This document shows positions 49,201 to 59,819 of a DNA stretch of 64,000 nt, one piece after another. The notes beneath the pieces were generated by a model that worked only from the letters and a program-made list of their open reading frames with translations, did not search any database and had not been told where the DNA came from. This DNA comes from Neodiprion pinetum (Eukaryota; Arthropoda; Insecta; Hymenoptera; Diprionidae), in NCBI RefSeq assembly GCF_021155775.2, contig NC_060235.2, forward strand, positions 17,916,693 to 17,980,692, read 5' to 3'. The translations under genes and the position numbers were made by a program. Numbering within the stretch: the stretch's first letter is position 1; each line of letters opens with the position of its first letter.

Positions 49201-50135
49201 GCAGTCCCACTACGCTGCGATCAACGCATCGAAAGTTACAGCCAAAAAACGGGAACCCGTGTTCTCCACATTTTTCGTCGGGTGCTTTTTCCTTCGAAAT
49301 TTCTCTCCTGTTGATCCCACGCTCTTTCCGCTGCGTTTTCTGAGTTCCTGGGGGTCCAATCAGTCAGGTAAGAGTCGTACGAAACGAATCTGAGACCCAA
49401 AATTTTTGGTCGAAAAATGAGAAAAAAGTAAGGCTAACCCCTTTGTATTTTTGGCAGAAATTTTTGCGATTTTTAAAAGTGCTCGAATAAATCAATTGTG
49501 GCACTATTTCAACGTGATTTTGCAACAGAAATTGATCGGGCGCAGTCCCACTACGCTGCAACCACCGCATCAAAAGTTACAGTCAAAAAACGAAATCTGT
49601 GATTTCGACACTTTCAGCAGGTGCTTTTTCCTTCGAAATTTCTCTCCTGTTGATCCCACGCTCTTTCCGCTGCGTTTCCTGAGTTCCTGGGGGTTCAATC
49701 AGTCAGGTAACAGTCGTACGGAACGAATCTGAGACCCAAAATTTTTGGTCGAAAAATGAAGAAAAAGTAAGGCTAACCCCTTTGTATTTCTGGCAGAAAT
49801 TTTTGCGATTTTGAATAGTGCTCGAATAAATTAATTGGGGCACTATTCCGACTTAATTTTGCATCAGAAATCGATCGGGCGCAGTCCCACCACGCTGCGA
49901 TCAACGCATCGAAAGTTACAGCCAAAAAACGGGAACCTGTGTTCTCGACAATTTTCGTCGGGTGCTTTTTCCTTCGAAATTTCTCTCCTGTTGATCCCAC
50001 GCTCTTTCCGCTGCGTTTTCTGAGTTCCTGGGGGTCCAATCAGTCAGGTAAGAGTCGTACGAAACGAATCCGAGACCCAAAATTTTTGGTCGAAAAATGA
50101 AGAAAAAGTAAGGCTAACCCCTTTGTATTTTTGGC

Positions 50136-52169
50136 CAATGTTATGTGGGGGTGAGAGTGTACCGAGCGGTGGTAGGTAATGATTAATTGAATAATCAAGC
50201 TCCCACGTAACGACAATGAATAAATAATAAAACTAAGAAAAGACTCACCTTTCGATAAGCCGGTAATTTGTAGGATCGTGTTGCTATAGTCCTGTACAGG
50301 TCTGGGAGGTTTGTTCAAATTGTTGAGGCAATTTTGTAATAATGAAACCGGGGAAAAGGTCTTTTAAAATAAATGGTTCAATATGATTTATTTCGTAAAA
50401 GATGAAGTACATTCTGTTTCTATTTGGTGATTGAAATGTCTGGTAACAATCAATGGTGATAATGACATAAGAGCCGAAAGTAATAATTTATAAAGTGTTC
50501 GACTTTGTACAAATCGTGTGTTATTCTATTCTCAAGGATATTATTATTTGGTACTAGCAACATCTACTCTTAACGATGATTATAACTAGCTGGCCGTGAT
50601 TATTCGATATTGTATCTCTCTTTTGAGATTATCTTAAATCAATTATTCATCCTATTGTTAAGTCTTGTTGGTTAATTCTTGGAAACAATAAGTATGATTT
50701 AATTGGGGGTAGTGAAGTTAGCCACCAATTCTAGACTTGCTTTTAAATGAATATTACTGAAGTAAATTTTGATTATAAAGGTGAAACAAGAATTCGTTCA
50801 ATTTCGAAGATTAACACTCGGATTGACTTAGCTTCAGGTGAATCGGTCGACGAGATTGAGAGCCGTCGGATCGTGTCGGTCTGCGTCAGTAGAATTCTGG
50901 ACCAGGGGCCTCACCTCAAGTTCGGAAGAGTTGATGAATCGAACGATGTTGAACGTCGGTCACTCAGTCTTTGTAGATTTAGAATGTTATCTTACTATCG
51001 AAAGCTATAGTTGAAAGTGTCAATTTGCTGATTTTGATATATGTTAAAGATGATTCCAAAGATTATTTATTAAAAATGATAGTGTAGTTATTATTATTAG
51101 ATTCGGTTGAATCAGGGCCGAACTCAATTTAATTATGGAAAATGGAATAGCATAAAAATGTCTATTCTCGAAATGATGAGATTTAGTAAAGCACAGAAAA
51201 GATGGAAACGTAGAAGATAGTGAGTCTTTTGCAGCTAACAGAATAACTGAATGCTCGAATTTGACGAATTAGCGCGAGACTTTAGGCCGGTCACAACTAA
51301 GATTTTTCGAAGGCTACTATTGCTCAAGAAGGGCTAATACGGGTTGACGTCCACGCACCTCGCGACTTGACAGACGAAAGACGCGGCTTCTTGGGCCCGA
51401 GGGTCCAAGGAGCTGCAGTTGTAATAAGTTACAACGGTAATTAGCCAATGAGGTGCGAGGGCGACCTCCTGGTGCCCAAATCCACATGGTCAGCGTTACT
51501 TCATGCTGTTCGACGGTGTTCCGACGATTCTCAATCTCGTCGGTGACACATTAAAAATATGAACAAGAGATATTTACATACAATGTTCACACATTCATTC
51601 TACATTCTAATAAGTAATCTATTTTAATTTGGTGTTTCCAAAGGTAGTGGTTTATCCTAGTTATTGGTTATAGTTTTAACTTAAAAAGAGGGATATTTCC
51701 AGGCTGAGCGCTACTGATGCTAATTCAGTAGTCCCTTATCTCCGTTCTTGGTACCAGTTAAATAGAAAAAAGTTTAACCTTATACTAGGGATCATTGTTA
51801 GTCTCTACGTGACTTTTGCCGGGAGGGGTGGAACTTGCCGTTATTAGAATATGAGATTTTGATGAAATAATATCTGTGCATTGAAGAAATTAAAGAAATG
51901 AAATGAAATGGAATTTTGAAAAAGGTACGCCAAGGCGGTACGTCGGGGCGTAACATCATCATCGGCACCAGGATGTGCAGAGATGTGATGTGTGGGGCTA
52001 GCGATGCGGCCCGTTGTACCAGGTTTTTGCCATTCTTTTGCACCCTGCATGGATATTAAATCAAGACAAGCGTTAAAAAATATTAAAGAGAACAAAGCGT
52101 TTGTGTGATATTTCTTTGAATTTCCTCTGCTTTCCATGTTTTTAAGTAGTTGTTTTTAAAAAATACTCT
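50136..52169. other. Non-coding region right of the satellite
   Basis: No gene is supported. A frame at 50747-51010 (87 codons) has no recognisable domain and overlaps the left arm of an inverted repeat. A moderately GC-rich segment at about 51290-51500 shows no coding signature. The sequence looks like degraded transposable-element DNA. Confidence 0.45.
50838..51548. repeat. Diverged inverted repeat flanking a 0.7 kb segment
   Basis: GTCGACGAGATTGAGAGCCG near 50850 is opposed by CGATTCTCAATCTCGTCGG near 51525. The arms pair over about 30 bp with mismatches. This may be an old non-autonomous inverted-repeat element. The borders are approximate. Confidence 0.45.
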
Positions 52170-53924
52170 TCAACTTTCGTGTGTCTGTGCTTTCATGGTG
52201 CTAACTTTATCCATATAGTAATCATAGACGAATTTTGCCATGTGGGGCATGTCTTCGATGACGACAGCCTCGGGCAAAAGGTTAACTGATGCTGCCAAGC
52301 TTTCATTGAGTCTTTGTGCTGGATACATTTCGCTGGGAAGAATGTGCAGTTTAAGGGGTCGCTGCATTAGCTGGTCGAACGCGGGTGTAAGTTCGAAGCA
52401 GTTTTTAAATAAGACGACCCTGGCAAAGACGTATAAACCAAGCCGAGCTCGTGACATTGCCACCACCAGCCGCCTGACATCTCTCAAGTGACCAACTGCT
52501 CGTGTTTTCACCAACGACAACAGTATGTAGTCGTTCTGTTGACCCTGATACTTGTCAACAGTGGTCACTTTGTTTGTTCGTCCTATCAACGGGTTGTTAG
52601 CACACCTGATGTTTATTACGTCGCGTATTAAAAGCTTCTGTCCATTGTAGGTGGTTAGTATGCTCATTTTGTCAGCTGGGTATCCTAAAAGGCGCATGTA
52701 CATAAATACTGCGACGCAGTACTCGGCTTCGGCAAGATTCTGAAAGAAATCCAACGCCAACGCCGTTGAAGTCCTCAACGTTGATGAGTTGAAAGTCGAA
52801 TAAGAACCCAGCGTTGGCAATAAGATATTCAGGACTACGCTCGACGTGACACAGATTACCCAGCTTTTTGTACCGCCAGTTGTAGAGATTGCATATACTT
52901 GGTCTGGCGCGACCTTGGCCGTCAAGATCGACGGTAGGAACACCAAGCCTTACGAACCTTGCAAATAAAGACTGCTCCATATTTGAATATTTTTGGAAGG
53001 CCCTGTTTTTAGTGACAGGGGGCAACTGATGGTGGTCGCCGATCATAATCCAACGCTTCAAACGATTGTAACCATTTTGGGGGTTTTGAAGCAGCAGTGA
53101 TATGAAGGTCTCGATTTCCAATATCTGGGCGGACTCTTCCATAAGGATGTTGTCTTATTTAAATCTCATGTCGACAAGTTCCCGTCGCTTGAGCACTGCG
53201 TGCGTACAAGTCATTGCGATTAACTTCGCTTCTTTCACGAGTAAATACTTTGAACAGTGCAGCCCTGATCTGAGCAATTCGAACGCACGGAACTCCTTAT
53301 GTTGAGCGAACATCCTCTCCACATATCTGCCAAAATCCCATAAGTGCGATTCTCGCCGGGGAGTACAGGCCTTGGTTCAGGACCATCCTCGATCACCCGA
53401 CCATTCGAATCTAGCATGCCCTCAATCTCGCACTCCCGTACGGTTGTCAAACCAACCTGGGGTACAAACGGCAGTTTGTGATTGTATTTCGTTCCTGGAA
53501 GGCGTGTCTATGGTAAATCACAGATGTTTATACCGGTATCTGGTCCTCGCGAGCATTCCGAGGCTGCACGTTCGTTCATATGAATATTACGTAAATTATA
53601 AACATATTTGCAGCCGGGCGTTTCTATGCTAGCGTTACAATATACGCATGCATACTCGTCCGGGCAGCAATATGTCAAAATCACTCACCGATGGTATTAG
53701 GAGGTTTGATTGATATTAAAAAGCAAACGTCGTGTTTCCTCAGGTTTTCCCACTCAGCCTTGATTTCCTTTCTCACGCTCAGATTGACAGTGACGTCGGC
53801 TCTTACGCGCGACGGCCTATTCTCCCCGATATTCGGCTTAGCAACCTCAACAATTGCAAACTGAGTTATCGGCTGTGCCATTTTGGCTCGTCCACCGTAA
53901 TACACGCCGCCATCCTCCGCACGC
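52170..53924 (-). pseudogene. AQR: Broken partial copy of the spliceosomal helicase Aquarius (AQR)
   Basis: Minus-strand sequence encodes pieces of Aquarius, the intron-binding helicase of the spliceosome. Exon A (53924..53689) begins RAEDGGVYYGGRAKMAQPI and includes VEVAKPNIGEN. After a normal GT-AG intron, exon B (from 53494) encodes TKYNHKLPFVPQVGL and EGMLDSNGRVIEDGPEPRP. At about 53337 the match jumps to a later part of the helicase (VERMFAQHKEFRAFELLRSG), omitting roughly 290-300 codons including the P-loop region. It then continues through ILMEESAQILEIETF, MIGDHHQLPPV, ANAGFLFDFQLINVEDF, VTTVDKYQGQQNDYILLSL and AMSRARLGLYVFARV to a stop at 52170-52172. Lesions are the internal deletion, an in-frame TAA at 53155-53157 and a small frame-changing deletion near 52755. 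The retained intron shows this is a genomic duplicate and not a retrocopy. Confidence 0.93.
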
Positions 53925-54596
53925 CTGTAAAATAAGTTGTACACACGTGAAATAAGTGGACTGCAACAATACAAGAATTAATCGCATGTAGAACAATCGT
54001 TCCAACATTAAGAAAAAGCAACGGATCGAATTCAAGAAACTTGGTCTCGGCTAAATTAATTATGAGTGATGACATCGGCTCGCTAAGTTTTGTTGACGCT
54101 ATCGTATGACAAAAAAATTGCGCACCTATCACAATTGAATCATGCATGCAATGTAATTAGTAAGGCACTCACCATGGACTGAGTTCACCTTGTTCTCCTC
54201 GTCTTCCTGGTCCTCCTCCTTGTCCACCTCCAACCACCGTCAACCACCTCCAACAACCACTGATAACCACCTTGAGTTATACCTTGAATAGAAATAAATA
54301 TTTACAGTATAAGAACACAGCAAAAATATTGTGTAAGGATTTTTATAATTAATTAATTAATTAGTTAATAATAGAATAAATTTTTCTAGCGCATTTGTAG
54401 CTACTGAATTTGTGCTTGACCGAAAAATGAATTGAAATAATTCATTGTGTACATGACAAGTTCAAAAAATTTTAGATGAAATATATTTACGATTTCCATT
54501 AAATATTACACGAATGTTATCTATACTCACTATGCAGAAATCCTCGTTCTCCTCGTCCACCTTGTTCTCCTCGTCTTTCTTGTTCTCCGAGAGTCA

Positions 54597-54835
54597 AGAT
54601 TCACCAGGAAGCGGACCTGGAGCGTAGGAACCACGGAGCGCTTGTCCTGGATGTCAAGTTTCACTAGGTAGTCGACCTTGAGCGCAGAAACTACGGAGCG
54701 CTTGTTATGAAGTCGAGTTCCACCAGGCAGCGTACCCGGAGTGCAGGAACCACGGACCGCTTGTCCTGGAACTCGAGTTACACCAGAAAGTGGACTCAGA
54801 GCGCAGGATTCAGGAGGTAGAGAACCCGATACTCG
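54597..54835. repeat. About 60-bp tandem repeat, 4 copies
   Basis: Units starting TTCACCAGG / TTCACTAGG / TTCCACCAGG / TTACACCAG at about 54600, 54659, 54718 and 54777 each carry a GGA-C-GAGCG-AGGAACCACGGA-CGCTTG block. They form part of the left arm of the surrounding inverted-repeat element. Confidence 0.85.
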
Positions 54836-56269
54836 AAATCTGCGGAGCGCGATTTTCATACGTCCTCTCTACTGCGCGGTTGTTTTCGGACTGAGGAATT
54901 CGGTTAGCTGATTTTCGTCTATATAGATCGATGACGTCAAGAGAAAAAAAATTTTGGGCGACGTCACATTCTGCACATCCGAACATCCAAACTCTAGTTT
55001 CGAACTTCAATACTATGTATAATATGACATGATGTATAATGATTTTAGTTTCGACATTTCAGACAAGAAATACGCACCTCATCTTTCCTGCCGATTCCCG
55101 ACTGAAGCGGCTAGGCTCTTCGATGGTCAGCCTTTGACTGAAGATATATTCTTCAGTTAACGAGTCAGCTAATAACCCTGCCGTTCTGCGACAGTTGGAT
55201 GATCAAAATTTTTGCTCGTACCTTTCAAATGTAATATAAAATACACTCGAAGTTTTAAGATGCTTCGTTCTTTTACTCCCTATCAAAAAAAATAAAAAAT
55301 AAAAAATACCGACAATCACGTTTTCAGGTCTTTAAATCAGGACACTGCGTTAAATACTGTCTCACATACGGAGCATCCGTTTCATTTCGATCAAAATTAG
55401 CGCATCCGTGATGTGTTACAGTTACTCTGAATTTTTTTCCATACATAAGAGTGTTCACTCTTCGAAAACAATTCTGCTTCTCTACCCAAAGTAGGTACTT
55501 CACTTGCGACTAGCTAAAACAGCGTTTCGATTCTATGCCTACGAAAATTCAAGATCGAGTGGGCAAATGAAAAATTGTTCGAATAATTATGAATATCAAT
55601 GTTATGGAATACATCGAGCGCGTGTCGAACAGAATCTCATTTTGAAATGAATAATTCTTCTATTTCCATATGATAGACGTATTATTGTAGATGATCCAGT
55701 TTGTCTTTTGGAAAATTTGTAGTATGCATCACGTATTAATCGTAAATGGATCATATATATTAATATCGTACATGGACCGCATTTACATATATACTTTCTG
55801 GCCTCTGCATCATTATTACATCTGATCTCTTAATATTTATGATCTATGTATACATTCTTCGCTCGGGTGCCTATAGTTTAATTAAATCACTGGTTTGCTA
55901 CGAATTTTGGAAGAAATTTATTCCCATTATTAATTTCTTGTATCGCCGACAAGTCGGTAAGTACACACAGGCTAACAAAAGTACTGGCTTGGGGTTACCA
56001 CTGCGAAGCTGTGTTACTCGGAGGGTGAATCATGTCGAAATCGGTATCTCTCTGATGTTCTGCAATAAGTTCTCAACTCTTCCAAGATTTTCCAAGCATC
56101 TGAGAGGGCTTAAGCGCACGAAGATTTTCGGTTGTCACACCAAAGCCATTAGAGCAACTGTCTTTATATTCTTCAGTCAACGCTCGACTTTAGGGACAAG
56201 CGATCCGTGGTTCCTGCGCTCCTGGTCCGCTACCTGGTAAAATTCGACTTCGAAAGAGGTGGAGAAGAA

Positions 56270-56450
56270 GGACGAGGTGGACTAGGAGGACGGAAGTAAT
56301 CGAAGGTGATTAAAGGTAGTCGGAGGTGGTATGAGGTGGTAGCGGGTGGTAGGAGGTGGTCGGAAGTGGTAGGAGACGATCGGAGGTAGTTGGGGGTGGT
56401 TGGCGATAGTCGTTGAAGGCGGTTGGCGGTGGACGCGGTTACGCGTCTTC
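56270..56450 (+). repeat. GGAGGTGGT-type short tandem repeats
   Basis: Degenerate 10-11 bp units (GGTGGTAGGAG, GGTGGTCGGAAG) repeat over about 180 bp. The complement of the same theme occurs at about 54200-54275. Confidence 0.8.
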
Positions 56451-56866
56451 TCACGGGGATAATCGAGCCGATCGACATTTCTTAGTCGCAGCCGACAAGT
56501 AGTCTTACGTACTCACTTTGTACCGACTCAATCTGAAAATTTCATACCGACACTACTTTGGCTGCTGCGAATGTCGGTACGAGCTCATTAGGTAGAGTCG
56601 ATAGAGTAGAACCCTCCTACGCTCCCAGGCCCACCTGGGCCCACTTGCCCGCCGAAAACTGGTCACTTAAATTTACCCAGGGGTATCGGTCTTTGCGTTC
56701 TGCAGTCAACGTCGCGATCGAAGTGCCTAATCGCAAGCAACCAAAGTAGCGTCAATTCAAAGCGCCTAATTACAGTCAACCGGCTCATACACAGTCTAAC
56801 CGATCGAATAAGGTCAACCCATAGTGCGTTACATAGTGTAAGAAATTAGGTGTGCTCGATAAAGGA

Positions 56867-57265
56867 CAAATTTTCGTGAAAGTTTGCGCAGTCTACCAGT
56901 TGACGTCACGGCAAGTCGTAGTGAGCCTACAGTGCAGACGCAAACGCGTACAAAACACAACATAACCTCAACTACAAGATTAATAAATGCATAAACAAAT
57001 GTGGTGGGTTAAATCTCGCATTGACTCGCATCATCTCACAAATTCAATCAAATTCATTAAGTTTATTTGTTTGGTTAAGGGGTGTAAGAATCGCAGTGGG
57101 ACCTGCAAAAGTAAAAGTATTCGCATTTCTAATATGCGTGAACTGAAGAATTCAGTCAACGTTTCGTGTGTAACATGCTAATCTACTACGTAAATTTTTC
57201 AACAATTTTGAATTGACCGCTTGTTGTGACGTCAACTGGCGAAACTTTCCAATTGGTTGGTCCAA
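56867..57265. mobile_element. About 400-bp inverted-repeat (MITE-like) element with CRE-like arms
   Basis: CCAGTTGACGTCAC at 56896-56909 is exactly opposed by GTGACGTCAACTGG at 57226-57239. Weaker pairing continues outwards through GAAAGTTT/AAACTTTC and GGACAA/TTGGTCC. The internal sequence has no coding signature. Confidence 0.6.
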
Positions 57266-57985
57266 AAAGCTACGCTGCAGCACATCCAACTCCTTGCATT
57301 ATGAGTCAAACCAAGTAAATTCTTTGGAGCGCCTGATCACGGACGTAATTTCGATTGTTTATCTTTACAAATATATAGATTTTTCCGAGGGAAATCGACT
57401 ATGCATAGTCTGAAGTTACTACGATTTTTAAAATTTTCAAGAAAAAAAAAACACTATACCAATGTATGCAAAAAATATATCATAGAGAATGTACTCTACA
57501 GTTTTCGTGGTCAACTGCTGCCAAGTTATCGCCGAAAATTGAAAGAATCTTTGTATTGAACAATTGGCTTGTTCAATTGTTCACCAGTGCAGTTTTTTCA
57601 ATTCCTAAGGTTCTAATTAGTGGTGTAGTCTTCTACGGCATGACTTTGGATAAAACAATTTGAAAAAAATTGCATAGTCATCTGAAAATTCTCAAAATTT
57701 CGAAAGTTGCTTAGACCCGTTCGTACGTAATAACATACAAATCGCTCATTGCTTTTTTTGTACAACTCTAGCAATTGAAACGACCAATGGTAAATTAGAT
57801 CGAATTTAGTTATATTTTGAATGAAAATGATTATTTAAAAAACCAAATATAACCGCTACGCAGTATTCGTTCAGTAATTAATTATTAATCCTACAGTATT
57901 ATATAATATCCCCCAATATCATCGCATCACCGCACAACGTTCTTGTAACACTGGAGTTCGTAATTGCATGCATCTTTTGTCTCCG
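57266..57985. other. AT-rich region downstream of B4GAT1
   Basis: No gene is seen. It is AT-rich and probably includes the B4GAT1 3' UTR. No repeats beyond short A/T runs were noticed. Confidence 0.45.
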
Positions 57986-59407
57986 TCATTGGCGGCACCT
58001 GGGATTTGCCGGATATTGTTTCTGTAGTCGTCTGACGACGCTCTGATATATCCTCGAATTCCTTCTCTCGTAGGGACGCCTCCAGGCTTCTCTGCGGTTG
58101 TCGATACTCGTCGGGCGACGCTTGACTCCTGGTGCATGAACGAGAAAGGCACCATCGAGAACGACGAGGCGGTAACTCAAAAGACACATCTCCAGCATCT
58201 GTTAATGAAGCGAAAGAGACAGATGTATTATTGCAACGGTTCGACACCGAAATTAATTTTCGAATTAATTCACCTGCGCCATTTTGTCCTGCCTGCCCTC
58301 CCACGACATATCCTCGGTATAAAGCGGGTCTTCGCGTGTACCGATGTACACTGGCTCCCACCTGTGATGCGGAAACTCCCTTCTGGTTACGACGGAGGGT
58401 CTAACCCTGCCAGGATCGGGCCTTAGCATCCACCTCGTCAGGCCCGGAAATTTCTGGCAATGAGCGCAGACGAATCTGTGAAAATACCCAGCGACGCCGG
58501 CTCTGGCTGCCATGAGTAGTTCGTGCTTGGTGTTTGGTGGTTTCTCGTTGGCCTCGACCTCGAACGCGGGAACGACGAACACAACACCGACCCTGGGGGG
58601 CCGTCCGCGGACCATTTCGACGAACCCTGAGGCGAGATTCTCGCTGGGAAGCAGCTCAATGTCGGAGACCAAGACCCTGGGGGTCCGAGCGTTGCTCCTG
58701 GCGACGTTCCGGGCGACGTTCACGGGGTACATCATGTTCCTGGACTTTCGCTCGGTCTCGGATTCCCGTAGCTGGATGTCCGAGGCTGCACAGTCGCCCA
58801 GCGCCTGGCTCCTGGGCCTCAGAGCTGGCGGCCTTCCTGCGGGAAATATCAACTGCACCGCCACCCTCGCCATCCCCGGCTCGCAGCCGCAGGCCCTCTC
58901 CAGCAAGGCGACGGCCAGCCCGGCGTCTAGGCCAGGGGCGAAAACGGCCAGACTGATGGGGCCCTCCCACCGCCTCGCGAGCTCCACCACGGCGTAGACC
59001 TGCTCGGCGGTAGCGTGGGTGCAGAGGGTGACCGGGGGCGCCTCGGCGCCGGCATAGCCCCCCAGGACTCCCGACAGGACCCGGTAAGGCCCCTTCTCCC
59101 CTGCCTCCGGGGACCAGGCGACATCGGCCGAGGTGTAGGACAGCGAACGCGGGAGGCCGTGGGCCCATTCGCAGAAGGTCAGGTTTCGCGGCCTCCTACC
59201 GGCCATGTAAACACCCGCCGCATAGACCAGACCAAACTCCTGTATCTGTTCGGTTATTGCGACCGGCTGTTTAGCCCGGGCCGTTTTTTCTGACCAAACG
59301 AGAACCGAGCTTCCGCGGGAGGCTAAAAGGTGGGCGAATATCACAGCAGCGACGAGACCGGCAACGAAAACCGCGATCCGACGCCCTCGACGCAAACCCG
59401 AGACCAT
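57986..59407 (-). CDS. B4GAT1: Beta-1,4-glucuronyltransferase 1 (B4GAT1), 2 exons, 448 aa
   Basis: This is a Golgi type II membrane glycosyltransferase of the LARGE/GT49 group. In vertebrates it adds the glucuronic acid primer on which LARGE builds the matriglycan of alpha-dystroglycan. Minus-strand exons are 59407..58274 and 58198..57986, with a phase-0, 75-base intron. A short basic N-terminus precedes a membrane anchor at about 10-29 (IAVFVAGLVAAVIFAHLLAS). The lumenal domain has NLT (75-77), the block MMYPVNVARNVAR with VLVSDIELLPSENL, VVPAFEVE, HCQKFPGLTRW, REFPHHRWEPVYIG, and in exon 2 CLLSYRLVVLDGAFLVHAPG. The DIE at 249-251 sits where the metal-binding DxD-type motif is expected. I chose the ATG at 59407 because the frame extends upstream only to a non-ATG codon and the membrane anchor follows directly. 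The gene is far more GC-rich than its surroundings. Confidence 0.92.
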
Positions 59408-59612
59408 GAGGGTCCCCGTAAAAGGGCAGGGCCTTACTGAAAGCCAGGAACAATTCGCACGCCTGGTCCTATTGGGCAGGTCGCAAAGATTACAAAACTC
59501 GAACACAGCACTGCGCCGTTAACGCACCCCCGAACTCCGCCCTACGCCTGGCAACTTCACCCTGGCAAAAGACGATCGATGCGAGACGGCCAGGGCCGTA
59601 TCACGGTTCACT

Positions 59613-59771
59613 TCATGATTTTTTTACTTTTTTCCCCTTCTTTTCACCATCAGGGATGGATCGGCTCATGTTTATTCCCGGACTACCCATATCGTGGGGA
59701 AGGTTAAAGGGATTCTTGACCTTGACAGAAGAATGTCGCAGGTTTTTTTTTGCCTCTAGGTGCATACTGAA
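59613..59771 (-). CDS. Possible small coding exon or microprotein (50 aa from the first ATG)
   Basis: On the minus strand, a pyrimidine-rich acceptor (CTTTTGCCCTCTTCACAG) ends at 59772. Six bases later an ATG at 59765 opens a frame encoding MHLEAKKNLRHSSVKVKNPF, then NLPHDMGSPGINMSRSIPDG and a lysine-rich end (EKKGKKVKKS) before a stop at 59613. It lies 205 bases upstream of the B4GAT1 start on the same strand. It could be a small protein, the last exon of an upstream gene, or a chance frame in the B4GAT1 5' leader. I do not recognise it. Confidence 0.3.
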   Translation of the reverse strand, partial: FSMHLEAKKNLRHSSVKVKNPFNLPHDMGSPGINMSRSIPDGEKKGKKVKKS

Positions 59772-59819
59772 CTGTGAAGAGGGCAAAAGATTGCCAAATA
59801 TAAAGCTTAATTGACACAT

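Larger units (their letters stand above)
35461..50135 (+). repeat. Satellite array, 341-bp monomer, about 43 copies
   Basis: Tandem units of about 340.7 bp run without interruption for 14.7 kb. Recurrent landmarks are GTAAGGCTAACCCCTTTGT, GGGCGCAGTCCCACTACGCT, CACGCTCTTTCCGCTG and the junction CAGTCAGGTAAGAGTCG. Two main monomer variants differ in the middle: one reads GGGAACCCGTGTTCTCC and the other GAAATCTGTGATTTCGACAC. Short open frames in every copy (62-92 codons on plus, 60-76 on minus) are by-products of the repeat and not genes. Spacing between like copies is always a multiple of the monomer (341, 681, 1022, 1363). One unit near 43990 lacks about 8 bp. The array begins and ends abruptly, at 35461 and 50135. 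Confidence 0.98.
54181..56480. mobile_element. About 2.3 kb foldback-type element with repeat-rich inverted arms
   Basis: The left side (54181-54830) is rich in CTCCTCGT/CCACCTCC units and GAACCACGGAGCGCTTGTCC blocks. The right side (about 56185-56450) carries their complements: GGACAAGCGATCCGTGGTTC, GAGGTGGAGAAGAAGGACGA and GGAGGTGGT tracts. The arms pair over at least 100 bp (54540-54640 with 56190-56290). The middle is AT-rich and non-coding. Long inverted arms made of short tandem repeats recall the FB/Galileo style of transposon in flies. No transposase is visible. Confidence 0.65.

Noticed and set aside
35461..50135. Dozens of recurring 60-125 codon open frames on both strands, which could look like a gene family
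   Set aside because: They recur at the satellite period, overlap on opposite strands and follow repeat boundaries. They are by-products of the 341-bp monomer.
50747..51010. 87-codon open frame after the satellite
   Set aside because: No recognisable domain, overlaps an inverted-repeat arm, and no splice or promoter context was found.
54530..54859. RTRKTRRTRW-type repetitive frame suggesting a basic or collagen-like protein
   Set aside because: It reads the short tandem repeats of the foldback arm; no splice or start context supports a gene.
58656..59168. Long Arg/Pro/Gly-rich frames on both strands across B4GAT1
   Set aside because: Alternative frames of a GC-rich coding exon; only the B4GAT1 frame carries family motifs and splices correctly.
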